From the NCBI RefSeq assembly GCF_026586805.1, contig NZ_JAPFHA010000019.1, positions 40,473 through 104,472 on the forward strand: a DNA stretch of 64,000 nucleotides. Reading direction: 5' to 3'. A program made the position numbers and the translations under genes. Below, one piece after another: positions 53,125-61,154 of the stretch (position 1 is the first letter of the stretch; each line of letters opens with the position of its first letter). This DNA comes from Niveibacterium sp. 24ML. GTDB taxonomy: Bacteria > Pseudomonadota > Gammaproteobacteria > Burkholderiales > Rhodocyclaceae. The notes under the pieces are model-generated. The model saw only the letters and a list, made by a program, of their open reading frames with translations. It was not told where the DNA came from and made no database searches.

Positions 53125-53205
53125 TCGCCTCCCTACGCCGGCATGACCCGGATCAGGTTCGGAGGGTGTCTCTCACCCCGAACACCTTCGGGGACCCCTG
53201 GCGAA
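53125..53205 (-). promoter_or_regulatory. TPP riboswitch upstream of thiC
   Basis: On the minus strand the leader contains the conserved THI-box parts: ggggtgagagacaccctccg, gaacctgatccgggtcatgc and cggcgtagggag, in the correct order and spacing. Expected to reduce thiC expression when thiamine pyrophosphate binds. The remaining bases 52995-53124 and 53206-53420 hold leader, promoter and the divergent lipoprotein leader with no gene evident. Confidence 0.95.
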
Positions 53206-53420
53206 AGCGTGGAGGCTAACCAATGGGGCAGGGGCTGGCAAGTCGGGGTTTCGGGCGTGGCGGCGGGAAGCTACGCTAAGGGTGAGTTGCTTTGGCGCGG
53301 GCAGCCACTTCAAGGGGGGCCGCCGCGCGTCTTTGCCCGCAGCCGTTGATCGCGCAAAGGCTTGCTGCACGATCAACGCGGTGCTTTAACGGCTGCTCAC
53401 AAGAGAACGGAGATTCAAGC

Positions 53421-53981
53421 ATGAGCCCAATCGCCCGATTCTTGCCCATCGCGGCGGCATCCATTCTTGTTGCATGCGCGACGACCCCGCCGCCCGCGCC
53501 GACCCCGGTTGCGCCGCAAGCCGAGCCTGCACCGGCCTTTGTTGCGTCGGTGCCCTCGTTCACGCCGCCGCCGGCGCCGCTCGAGCCAAGTAAGCCTGCC
53601 AAGGCAAAGACAAAACCGGGCAAGAAGGCCGACAAGCCGGAGAGGCCTGAAAAGGCCGACAAATCTGCCGATGCACCACCCGCGCCGGTTTCCGAGACCG
53701 TCGCCCCGGTGGCCGAAGCCTCAGCGCCACTGCCGCCGCCGCCCGCGGAAGTGCAGCCGAAAGCGCAGATCAAAGGGCCGGCCTGGCTTTCGAAGTGCGC
53801 TGCGGTGCGTAACGAGGGTGGCGCGATCTTATGCGATGCGGATTCGCTGTTGGCGACGCCTTCGGCCAACGTCAAGGTGTATGCGCGTGAAGAGAAGCTT
53901 GCCGGACCGGTTACGAACGGGGGGCGTATCGAATACCGGCCCGGGCTGCCGCGGCGCTATCGCTTGTTCGTCGTGCCCTGA
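53421..53981 (+). CDS. Putative lipoprotein with Pro/Ala/Lys-rich linker
   Basis: A 186-residue protein with a lipoprotein signal peptide: hydrophobic core FLPIAAASILVAC, lipobox LVAC with Cys19. A long low-complexity linker rich in Pro, Ala and Lys (about residues 24-125) precedes a small C-terminal domain with two cysteines (WLSKCAAVRNEGGAILCDAD). ATG 53421 is chosen for the signal peptide. The linker suggests reaching through the periplasm. Its end overlaps the convergent EamA gene by 25 bases. Confidence 0.8.
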   Translation: MSPIARFLPIAAASILVACATTPPPAPTPVAPQAEPAPAFVASVPSFTPPPAPLEPSKPAKAKTKPGKKADKPERPEKADKSADAPPAPVSETVAPVAEASAPLPPPPAEVQPKAQIKGPAWLSKCAAVRNEGGAILCDADSLLATPSANVKVYAREEKLAGPVTNGGRIEYRPGLPRRYRLFVVP

Positions 53982-54871
53982 CCTGCGAGCGCCGGGCTTG
54001 CGGCAATTGGTGCGCGGCGACCCAGCGCAACACAAGCCACCACCCCGGCGGCAAACAGCCACATTTGCGGCGCGACCGACTCGCCAAACCAGAAGGCGGC
54101 GGCCAGCAAGGTGAGAAACGGTTGTAGCAATTGCACCTGCGCCACGCGCGCAATGCCGCCCAGTGCCAGCCCGCGGTACCAGGCGAAGAAGCCAAGAAAC
54201 ATGCTCACGACGCTGACGTAGGCAAACGCGCCCCATGCGGCGGGCGATGCGGCCGGCCAGCGCATCGGCCACAGGGCAAGCACCAGCACCAGCGCCGGCG
54301 CAGCAAGCACCAGCGCCCAGCAGATCACCCGCTCGGGTGGCATCTCGCGCGCCAGCATCGCCCCTTCGGTGTAGCCCACTGCGGCGGCCAGCATAGCGCC
54401 TACCAAGGCCAGATCGGCGTGGCTGATCGATCCGGCGCCGCGGTGCAGTGCGTTGCCAAGCACGAGCGCGCTGCCCGCCAAAGCGAAGGCCCACCATTGT
54501 GCCGAGGGGCGTTCGCCCGCGCGAAGCGCACCGCCCGCCGCCGTGGCGAGCGGCAGCAAGGCGGCAACCACCGCGCCGTGGCTGGAATCGGCTGACTGCA
54601 TGGCCCATGCGCTGAGCAAGGGAAATCCGACGATCACCCCCAGGGCGACAAGGACAAGGCGGGTGATCTGGGTGCTGCTGGGTGCAGGTGCGCGCTGCCA
54701 GGCCAGCACCAGCAGTGCGAGCACCGCCGCCACCACGGCACGCCCGAGTCCGACGAACACCGGATCAAGCTCGGCCACCGCCCGCCGCGTCATCGGGAAG
54801 GTGAGGCTGAAGCTCGCCACCCCGATCAGACCCAGCAGGTAAGCGTGGGTGGTGGGTGCAAGCGACTTCAT
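53957..54871 (-). CDS. EamA/DMT family transporter
   Basis: A 304-residue protein with ten predicted helices in two EamA repeats: LLGLIGVASFSLTFPMTRRA in the first half and ALVGAMLAAAVGYTEGAMLA in the second, with the conserved terminal part GGIARVAQVQLLQPFLTLL. Exports or imports amino acids, metabolites or drugs; substrate unknown. Its start overlaps the stop of the gene at 54868-55272 (ATGA), so they are co-translated and lie divergent to a MocR regulator. Confidence 0.9.
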   Translation of the reverse strand: MKSLAPTTHAYLLGLIGVASFSLTFPMTRRAVAELDPVFVGLGRAVVAAVLALLVLAWQRAPAPSSTQITRLVLVALGVIVGFPLLSAWAMQSADSSHGAVVAALLPLATAAGGALRAGERPSAQWWAFALAGSALVLGNALHRGAGSISHADLALVGAMLAAAVGYTEGAMLAREMPPERVICWALVLAAPALVLVLALWPMRWPAASPAAWGAFAYVSVVSMFLGFFAWYRGLALGGIARVAQVQLLQPFLTLLAAAFWFGESVAPQMWLFAAGVVACVALGRRAPIAASPALAGQGTTNKR

Positions 54872-55272
54872 GGCGACTTGCGCCCGCCGCCTGCTGCCTG
54901 CGGTGCGCGCGCAAGCCGGGCTTCGTCACGCCGGATCAGGTGCAGCGTGCGGGCGTCGTAGTGATACACCGCATCGTCGCCGGTGACGGTGAGTACAGCC
55001 TGCGCCGGGTCGAGCGATAGCCGCGTCACGGCGCGCCGCTGTGGGGCGCGCAGCACGCCGAACTCGCTCACGCCGTTGCGGATACCGACGGCGTGCACCG
55101 CGCCGGTGTGAGCTTCCGCCCAGAACACCACCTGGCGCTCGGCCCACAGCGCTTCAGGGCGCGCCGCGTGCTGTGCGCTGGCCGCAACGGGCAGCATTTG
55201 CAGGCCCGCCGCAAGCAGGCAGGCGGTGTGCAGTCGGTAGCCGGAAAGCCGGCGGGGCGGGAAGTTGGGCAT
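54868..55272 (-). CDS. Secreted protein of unknown function
   Basis: A 134-residue protein with a signal peptide (LHTACLLAAGLQMLPVAASA) and a beta-rich mature part (VVFWAEAHTGAVHAVGIRNG, VLTVTGDDAVYHYDARTLHL). A ggag ribosome site precedes ATG 55272. It overlaps the EamA gene by ATGA. No family recognised. Confidence 0.72.
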   Translation of the reverse strand: MPNFPPRRLSGYRLHTACLLAAGLQMLPVAASAQHAARPEALWAERQVVFWAEAHTGAVHAVGIRNGVSEFGVLRAPQRRAVTRLSLDPAQAVLTVTGDDAVYHYDARTLHLIRRDEARLARAPQAAGGGRKSP

Positions 55273-55296
55273 GGCAGTCTCCGTTGCGTTGAAGCC

Positions 55297-55380
55297 GACA
55301 ATACCGGACACTTATCGGCTTGAACCCTGACAATTGTCTTGGCGTGTGCGGGACCGTACCGGTCTGCCGACCATGACAAT
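55297..55380. promoter_or_regulatory. Divergent control region with three GACAAT repeats
   Basis: GACAAT occurs at 55297, 55329 and 55375; the middle one is part of the perfect palindrome GACAATTGTC (55329-55338), and gaccg-tac-cggtc lies at 55352-55364. The region separates the EamA operon from the MocR gene, so these are candidate MocR sites. Confidence 0.45.
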
Positions 55381-55392
55381 CCGGAGCGCCCG

Positions 55393-56793
55393 ATGCTGAA
55401 CCTCTCACTGGATACCTCGACCAGCCTGCCTTTGGTGGAACAGATCGTGCGCGGCGTGCGCGAGCAGATCGATGACCGCTTGCTGCGCGGCGGCAGTCGC
55501 CTGCCGCCAATCCGCCAGTTCGCCACGCACTACGGCGTGAGCCGCTTCACCGTGGTGGAGGCCTACGAACGCCTGGTGGCGCTCGGTTATGTGCAGTCGC
55601 GGCGAGGCTCAGGCTTCTACGTGCAGTCGCGCGACGATCGCGGCCCGGTACGCGCCGCCGAACCAGCCCCCGATCGGGCCTTGGACGTGGCCTGGGTGGT
55701 GCGCAGCGGGCTTGATGCGCCCGACGAGCAATTGCGCGCCAGCGCCGGGTGGCTGCCGCCATCGTGGTTGCCCGAAGAGGAGATCCGCCGCCAGCTGCGT
55801 GCGATCGCGCGCGACGAGAATCCGCGCCTGACCCGCTATGGCTGTTCAATGGGCCATTTGCCCTTGCGCGAGCAGATCTGTGTGCGGATGGGCATGCGTG
55901 GCATTGCGGTGCAGCCAGAGCAGGTGCTGCTGACGCAAGGTGCTTCGCAAGCGCTCGATCTGGTGGCGCGTCTGCTGGTGCGGCCCGGCGATGTCGTGCT
56001 GGTGGACGACCCCGGCTACCACGCGTTTTTTGGCAACCTGCGCTTACAGGGAGCGCGCCTGATCGGCGTGCCGCGTACTGCTCAAGGGCCGGACCCGGAT
56101 GCGCTGGAACAACTGGCGGCCGAACACAAGCCGCGCCTGTTCTACACCCAGTCTGCCCTGCACAACCCCACCGGCACCGACCTGTCGCCCGCGGTGGCGC
56201 ACCGGGTGTTGCGCTGCGCCGAGCAGCATGACTTCGCGATCCTTGAAGACGACGTGTTCGGCGGTTTCCAGACGACGCCGACGGTGCGACTCGCCACCCT
56301 CGATCAGCTTGCGCGGGTGATCTATGTGAACAGCTTTTCGAAGACGATTTCGGCCGATCTGCGGGTCGGCTACCTTGCTGCCAACCCTGCGCTGGTGGCC
56401 GCACTGCGCGATCTGAAGCTCCTCACGAGCAACACCTCGGCCGAGCTGAATGAATCGCTGGTGCACGGCATGCTGGTGGGCGGGCAGTACCGGCGACACT
56501 GCGAGCGCTTGCGCGAGCGACTCGATGCCGCGCGGGCCAGTGCCATGCGCATGCTCGAACGCGCCGGCTGCGAGGTGCCCTACGTACCGGCGGCCGGCAT
56601 GTTCCTCTGGGCCCGCATGCAGGGGGTTGAGGATGCTGCGGCGCTGGTGGAGGCGGCGGCCAGGGTGGGCATCCTGCTGGCGCCCGGGCAGACTTTTCGC
56701 CCGCAGATGCAGACTTCGCCCTACTTCCGCATCAACATTGCGTACGGCAGCGACCGGCGCCTGGAGCGTTTTCTCGCGCAGGTGTCCGCTTAG
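55393..56793 (+). CDS. MocR-type regulator: GntR HTH fused to class I aminotransferase domain
   Basis: A 466-residue protein. The N-terminal GntR winged helix (VEQIVRGVREQIDDRLLRGG, SRLPPIRQFATHYGVSRFTV, RRGSGFYV) is joined to an aminotransferase-fold domain with LTQGASQALDLVARLL, QSALHNPTG and the PLP lysine in VNSFSKTISADLRVGYL. Members use PLP as co-regulator. It is divergent from the EamA transporter operon, the usual arrangement for a regulator and its target. Confidence 0.92.
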   Translation: MLNLSLDTSTSLPLVEQIVRGVREQIDDRLLRGGSRLPPIRQFATHYGVSRFTVVEAYERLVALGYVQSRRGSGFYVQSRDDRGPVRAAEPAPDRALDVAWVVRSGLDAPDEQLRASAGWLPPSWLPEEEIRRQLRAIARDENPRLTRYGCSMGHLPLREQICVRMGMRGIAVQPEQVLLTQGASQALDLVARLLVRPGDVVLVDDPGYHAFFGNLRLQGARLIGVPRTAQGPDPDALEQLAAEHKPRLFYTQSALHNPTGTDLSPAVAHRVLRCAEQHDFAILEDDVFGGFQTTPTVRLATLDQLARVIYVNSFSKTISADLRVGYLAANPALVAALRDLKLLTSNTSAELNESLVHGMLVGGQYRRHCERLRERLDAARASAMRMLERAGCEVPYVPAAGMFLWARMQGVEDAAALVEAAARVGILLAPGQTFRPQMQTSPYFRINIAYGSDRRLERFLAQVSA

Positions 56794-56813
56794 TCCCGGT
56801 GGCGCGCCATGGC

Positions 56814-57695
56814 TCAGACGGCGTTGCTGGCCGCAAGGCAGTCGCGCAGCGTGGCGGCCCACAGCCGGGCGGTGACCGACGGGTAGTAACTGAGGTAGAA
56901 GGCGGTGGGGGCTGGCGCGCCATCGCGCAGGTTCAGTTCCACCAGCCGGCCCAGCGCAATCTGTTCGGCGACCAGGTAGCGCGGCAACAGGGCCACCCCC
57001 AGCCCCGCGCGCACGCCTTCGAGCAGCGCAAAGCTGTTGCCGAGCACGCGGGTGTCGGTTAGCGAGCCGAGTTCCATGCCGGCGGCCGCGAGCAGGTCGC
57101 TCCAGCTATGACTGCGCTCGGCATTGCGCAGCAGGATGCGGTGCGAAGCGAGCGTAGCGACCGTGTCCGGCGTGCCGTGCGCGCTGGCGTAGCTGCGGCT
57201 GCACACCAGCAGACTGGCGCTGGTCAGCAAGGGCTCATGCACCAGCCGCGCTTCGTCCGGATGGTTGCGCACCGCAAGGTCGAAGCGGCTGTCGGCAAGG
57301 GCCACCGGCTGATCGCTCAGGTGCAGATCAACGATCAGTCCATGCGCTTCGATCTGCGGCAGGCGTGGGGTGATGTAGCAACTGCCCAGGTCCACCGGGG
57401 CGGTCACGCGGATGCGTTGGCGCTCGCCGACGATGCGGATCATGTCGAGCGTGCGTTCGATCGATTTTTCGGCGAGGCGGTATTCCTCCAGCAGCAGTGC
57501 GCCGCGCTCGGTCAGGCGCAGCGGCTGGCCCGGGCCGCGCAGAAAGAGCGCGAAGCCCAGCCGGTCTTCAAGCTGGCGGATCTGATAGCTGACGCCCGCT
57601 TGTGTGAGCGCCAGCTCTTCGGCCGCCCGCGAAAAACTGCCGTGGCGGGCGACGGCGGCAAAGCCGGGGAGGTGAGGCAGCAGCGATCTGAGCAC
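56814..57695 (-). CDS. LysR family transcriptional regulator
   Basis: A 293-residue regulator with N-terminal HTH (FAAVARHGSFSRAAEELALT, QAGVSYQIRQLEDRLGFALF) and a GcvA-like effector domain (VDLHLSDQPVALADSRFDLAVR, GVRAGLGVALLPRYLV). Start is GTG 57695. It is divergent from the VOC-family gene 113 bases away and may control it; gccaagtttggc at 57723-57734 is a small palindrome in between. Confidence 0.9.
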   Translation of the reverse strand: MLRSLLPHLPGFAAVARHGSFSRAAEELALTQAGVSYQIRQLEDRLGFALFLRGPGQPLRLTERGALLLEEYRLAEKSIERTLDMIRIVGERQRIRVTAPVDLGSCYITPRLPQIEAHGLIVDLHLSDQPVALADSRFDLAVRNHPDEARLVHEPLLTSASLLVCSRSYASAHGTPDTVATLASHRILLRNAERSHSWSDLLAAAGMELGSLTDTRVLGNSFALLEGVRAGLGVALLPRYLVAEQIALGRLVELNLRDGAPAPTAFYLSYYPSVTARLWAATLRDCLAASNAV

Positions 57696-57807
57696 AAGGC
57701 AAACTTATGGCAATAACAGATCGCCAAGTTTGGCTTTTGGCGGCGCGGCGCGCAAGATCTTGTCACCGACCCCGCCACGGGGGACGCGCCAAAGGAAAGG
57801 GGCTGGT

Positions 57808-58197
57808 ATGAAGATCGAGCATGTCGCGATCTGGACGACGGATCTCGAAGCCATCAAGGACTTCTATGTCGAGCGTTTCGGGGCCACCGCCAGCGCGCCC
57901 TACCGCAACGAGAACAAGGGCTTCAGCTCTTATTTTCTGAGCTTCGGTGGTGGCGCGCGGCTTGAGCTGATGAACAAGCCCGGCATCCCGGCCAGCCGAG
58001 ACGACCCACATCTCCAGCGCCTCGGGCTGATCCACCTGGCCATCTCGGTGGGCAGCAAGGATGCGGTGGACCGCCACCATGCCCGCAGTGTCGCCGACGG
58101 CCTTTGCGTGGTGGATGGCCCGCGCTGGACGGGCGACGGTTACTACGAGTACGTGTTGCTCGACCCTGAAGACAATCGCATCGAAGTCACGATCTGA
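57808..58197 (+). CDS. VOC (glyoxalase-like) superfamily protein
   Basis: A 129-residue metal-site fold protein: KIEHVAIWTTDLEAIKDFYV at the N-terminus, SSYFLSFGGGARLELM with a Glu, LGLIHLAISVGS with the second His and LDPEDNRIEVTI with the final Glu, so a vicinal-oxygen-chelate site is plausible. ATG 57808 has an aaaggaaagggg ribosome site. Divergent from the LysR gene. Substrate unknown. Confidence 0.88.
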   Translation: MKIEHVAIWTTDLEAIKDFYVERFGATASAPYRNENKGFSSYFLSFGGGARLELMNKPGIPASRDDPHLQRLGLIHLAISVGSKDAVDRHHARSVADGLCVVDGPRWTGDGYYEYVLLDPEDNRIEVTI

Positions 58198-58220
58198 TGC
58201 GCACAATGGCTTGATTGAAG

Positions 58221-59033
58221 ATGAACGGAATCCGACTGATCGCGTGCGATCTCGATGGCACCTTGCTCGACGAGCGCAAGCAACTCCCCGATGACTTCGC
58301 CGCCACGCTGGCGCGATTGGGCCGCCACGGTGTGGTGTTCTGCCCCGCCAGTGGCCGCCAGTACCACAGCATTGTCGCGCTGTTCCCGGCGCTCGCGGCG
58401 AGCCTGCCGGTGATCGCCGAGAACGGCGCCCTGGTGATGATGGGCGAGCGGGAACTGGCGTCGAGCTGCGTCGCAGCCGCCGATGTGCCGCGACTGGTCG
58501 CCACCTGGCGTGGCTTGGTCCGCCAGGGGCGAGCGCTTGGGGCGGTGCTGTGCGGCAAGCGTGCGGCTTACGTTGAACGCAGCGACACGGCATTCGTCGA
58601 GGAAACGGCCAAGTACTACCCGCGCCTCGAAGTCGTGGATGACTTCTGCACGGTGGATGACGAGGTCCTGAAGTTTGCGCTGTACGACAGCGGCTGCGCC
58701 GAGCGCGAGGTGTATCCGCACTTTGCTGCGCTGGGGCCCAGCCTCAAGGCGGTGGTGTCAGGCGAACACTGGGTCGATGTGATGGCCGCCGGGGTGAACA
58801 AGGGCCGCGGCCTGCAACAGTTGCAAAAGGCGCTGGGGATCGAGCGGGCGCACACCATGGCCTTCGGCGACTTCACCAACGATCTTGAAATGCTCGAAGC
58901 CGCGGCGCATTCCTACGCAATGAAGAACGCCCATCCGGCCGTGCTTGCGGTGGCGCGACATCGTGCGCCCTGCAACACCGAACGCGGCGTACAGCAGGTG
59001 ATTCACGGCATGCTGGCCGGCGCGGGCGTCTGA
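58221..59033 (+). CDS. Cof-type HAD-IIB phosphatase
   Basis: A 270-residue HAD hydrolase with motif I LIACDLDGTLLDERKQLP, motif II FCPASGRQY, cap-domain segment, motif III NKGRGLQQLQKALGI and motif IV MAFGDFTNDLEML. Acts on small phosphorylated metabolites. ATG 58221 is preferred to the in-frame TTG 58215. It lies 23 bases after the VOC gene, probably in one transcript, and converges on metW with the 152-bp element between. Confidence 0.92.
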   Translation: MNGIRLIACDLDGTLLDERKQLPDDFAATLARLGRHGVVFCPASGRQYHSIVALFPALAASLPVIAENGALVMMGERELASSCVAAADVPRLVATWRGLVRQGRALGAVLCGKRAAYVERSDTAFVEETAKYYPRLEVVDDFCTVDDEVLKFALYDSGCAEREVYPHFAALGPSLKAVVSGEHWVDVMAAGVNKGRGLQQLQKALGIERAHTMAFGDFTNDLEMLEAAAHSYAMKNAHPAVLAVARHRAPCNTERGVQQVIHGMLAGAGV

Positions 59034-59063
59034 GCGGCGCAAGGCCCGCGCCGCCAGCCCGGC

Positions 59064-59215
59064 CTTAGGGAAGGCCAGAATAAGTGGCTGCGACGGCGCA
59101 TCGCTGCGCTGCGGCGTGCTCGCTCCCGCGCCTATCCCTTTGATATGTCTTGGTCGTTGCGCGCGCCGTGCCTTGCGCAGCATCCCTCTCGCTCACTTAT
59201 TCAGACCTTCCTTAG
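59064..59215. repeat. 152-bp inverted-repeat element (MITE/REP-like), copy 2
   Basis: Ends cttagggaaggccagaataa and cttattcagaccttccttag form the terminal inverted repeats; the interior matches the element at 33653-33804 closely and has the same length. It again lies between convergent genes and its right end provides the TAA stop of metW (59212-59214). Confidence 0.88.
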
Positions 59216-59799
59216 CGTGCCAGCCGGTACATCGCCATGCTGGCAAGGAAGTTCGGCTCCTCGATCACCGGCTTGTCATCGTCGAAAGCCGCGCGTTCGA
59301 GGATGCGGATACCGCGCGCTTCGCACAGCGCTTCGAAGTCCGCAATCGTGAAGAAGCGGACGTTGGGCGTGTCGTACCACTCGAAGGGCAGGCTTTCGGA
59401 GACCGGCATGCGGCCGTTGAGAATTGCCTGCCGGTGCTTCCAGTAGCCGAAGTTCGGAAAGCTGACGACCGCTTCGCGGCCCACGCGCAGCATTTCGTCG
59501 AGGATCTTTTCGGTGTGGTGCACCGCCTGCAGCGACAGGCTCATGATCACATGATCGAACTGCGCGTTCTGGAAGTCGGCGAGGCCTTTTTCCATGTCGA
59601 TCTGCAGCACGTTCACATCGTTGCGTACGCAGGCCACCACCCGCTCCGGGTCGGCTTCGACGCCGTATCCCTTCACGCCGCGGGTGTCGCGCAGGAAGGC
59701 GAGCAGGCTGCCGTCGCCGCAACCCAGATCGAGCACGGTTTCGCCGGGGCTGACCCAGCGCGCGATCACTTCAAAATCGAAACGTTGTTGTGTTTGCAT
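59212..59799 (-). CDS. metW: Methionine biosynthesis protein MetW
   Basis: A 195-residue class I methyltransferase-fold protein that accompanies MetX in Proteobacteria. Motif I is VLDLGCGDGSLLAFL; later segments QIDMEKGLADFQNAQFDHVI, LSLQAVHHTEKILDEMLRVG and FPNFGYWKHRQAIL are typical of MetW. ATG 59799 lies one base past the metX stop. The last codons run into the repeat element. Confidence 0.93.
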   Translation of the reverse strand: MQTQQRFDFEVIARWVSPGETVLDLGCGDGSLLAFLRDTRGVKGYGVEADPERVVACVRNDVNVLQIDMEKGLADFQNAQFDHVIMSLSLQAVHHTEKILDEMLRVGREAVVSFPNFGYWKHRQAILNGRMPVSESLPFEWYDTPNVRFFTIADFEALCEARGIRILERAAFDDDKPVIEEPNFLASMAMYRLAR

Positions 59800-59800
59800 C

Positions 59801-60928
59801 TCAGACCTCGATTCCATCGAACCATGCACGCAAGACGGCGTGGTACTGCGGATCGTCGAGCAGGAAAGAGTCGTGGCCCGCCGTGCTTTCAAGCTCGGCG
59901 TAGCTCACCTTGAGGCCGTTGCGGATCAGCGCGAAGACCAGTTCGCGCGAACGCTCGGGTGAAAAGCGCCAGTCGGTCGAGAACGAGGCGACGAAGAAGT
60001 TCGCCTTCGCGCGCGCCAGTGCGGCGGCCAGGTCACCGTTGTAGTTGAAGGCCGGGTCGAAATAGTCGAGCGCCTTGGTCGCCAGCAGGTAGGTGTTAGC
60101 GTCGAAGTAGCCGGCGAACTTGTCGCCCTGGTAGCGCAGGTAGGACTCGATCTCGAACTCCACGTCCCAGTGATACTTGTGCTCGCCGTGACGCAGCTTG
60201 CGGCCGAATTTCTCGGCCATTGCGTCGTCGGAAAGATAGGTGATGTGGCCCACCATGCGCGCGAGTTTGAGGCCGTTGACCGGCACCACGCCGTGCTCGT
60301 AGTAGTGGCCGCCGTGGAACTGCGGGTCCGACTTGATCGCCTGCCGCGCCACCTCGTTGAAGGCGATGTTCTGCGCCGAAAGCTTGGGCGCGGCGGCAAT
60401 GATGGCGGCGTGTGCAACGCGCTCGGGGTAGGCCAGTGTCCAGTGCAGCGCCTGCATGCCGCCGAGGCTGCCGCCCACCACCGCGGCAAAACGTTTGATG
60501 CCGAGCCGGTCAGCCAGGCGCGCCTGCGCCTCGACCCAGTCTTCCACCGTGACGAAGGGGAAATCGGCGCCCCAGGGCTTGCCGGTCGCCGGGTTGATCG
60601 AGGTAGGGCCGGTCGAACCGTAACAGCCACCCAGGTTGTTCACGCCGATCACGAAGAACTTGTTGGTGTCGAGCGGTTTGCCGGGGCCGACGAGGTTGTC
60701 CCACCAGCCGACGCTCTTGGGCTGGTTGGCGTAGGTGCCGGCCACGTGGTGCGAGCCTGAGAGCGCGTGGCACACCAGCACCGCGTTGTCGCAGCTGGCG
60801 TTGAGGGTGCCGTAGGTCTCGTAGACCAGGTCGTAGGCGGGCAGCACGGCGCCGCTTCGCAGCGTCAGCGGCTCGGAGAAGTGCGCCGTCTGTGCTGCGA
60901 CGACGCCAACGGATCCGGATGAGTTCAT
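59801..60928 (-). CDS. metX: Homoserine O-acyltransferase MetX
   Basis: A 375-residue alpha/beta-hydrolase enzyme that activates homoserine in methionine synthesis. Motifs: [32 protein letters not shown], nucleophile Ser in [14 protein letters not shown], and late catalytic Asp and His in [14 protein letters not shown] and [10 protein letters not shown]. Betaproteobacterial MetX often uses succinyl-CoA rather than acetyl-CoA, which cannot be settled here. Preceded by a SAM-II-like riboswitch and terminator; operon with metW. Confidence 0.94.
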   Translation of the reverse strand: MNSSGSVGVVAAQTAHFSEPLTLRSGAVLPAYDLVYETYGTLNASCDNAVLVCHALSGSHHVAGTYANQPKSVGWWDNLVGPGKPLDTNKFFVIGVNNLGGCYGSTGPTSINPATGKPWGADFPFVTVEDWVEAQARLADRLGIKRFAAVVGGSLGGMQALHWTLAYPERVAHAAIIAAAPKLSAQNIAFNEVARQAIKSDPQFHGGHYYEHGVVPVNGLKLARMVGHITYLSDDAMAEKFGRKLRHGEHKYHWDVEFEIESYLRYQGDKFAGYFDANTYLLATKALDYFDPAFNYNGDLAAALARAKANFFVASFSTDWRFSPERSRELVFALIRNGLKVSYAELESTAGHDSFLLDDPQYHAVLRAWFDGIEV

Positions 60929-60942
60929 GTTTTAGGCAGTCA

Positions 60943-60988
60943 GAAAAGCGAAAACCCGACCGGCTCGTGGAGAGCAATCGGTCGGGCT
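60943..60988 (-). terminator. Intrinsic terminator in the metX leader
   Basis: On the minus strand, cccgaccg and cggtcggg form an 8-bp stem (60955-60986) followed by ttttcgctttt just ahead of the metX start codon. It directly follows the putative SAM-II aptamer and would act as its expression platform. Confidence 0.8.
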
Positions 60989-60989
60989 G

Positions 60990-61050
60990 CCCTCGCTTTA
61001 GCCGGATTTGTATTGCGCCCGCAAGCTGTGAATCAAATCGGCGCAGTGGC
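60990..61050 (-). promoter_or_regulatory. SAM-II-type riboswitch upstream of metX
   Basis: Minus-strand leader shows P1 stem tgcgcc / gggcgca, the loop gatttgatt and a downstream ACAAATCC that can pair with gatttg as the H-type pseudoknot, followed by GGCTAAAGCGAGG, the conserved GCUAAA element of the metA (SAM-II) aptamer. Placement before metX fits S-adenosylmethionine repression. Confidence 0.78.
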
Positions 61051-61100
61051 AGGAAACTAACGCGGGGCGGGGCGGAAGTCAAACCGCGGGGTCAAGATAG

Positions 61101-61126
61101 AAAGGGCCGTCGCAATGCGGCGGCCC
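61101..61126 (-). terminator. Terminator of the third chemoreceptor gene
   Basis: Arms gggccgtcgc and gcggcggccc (10 bp with one G-T pair) are followed on the minus strand by tttctatc, about 30 bases past the chemoreceptor stop. Confidence 0.8.
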
Positions 61127-61154
61127 ACCCGAACGCCCGCAGCGGACGCTGCGC

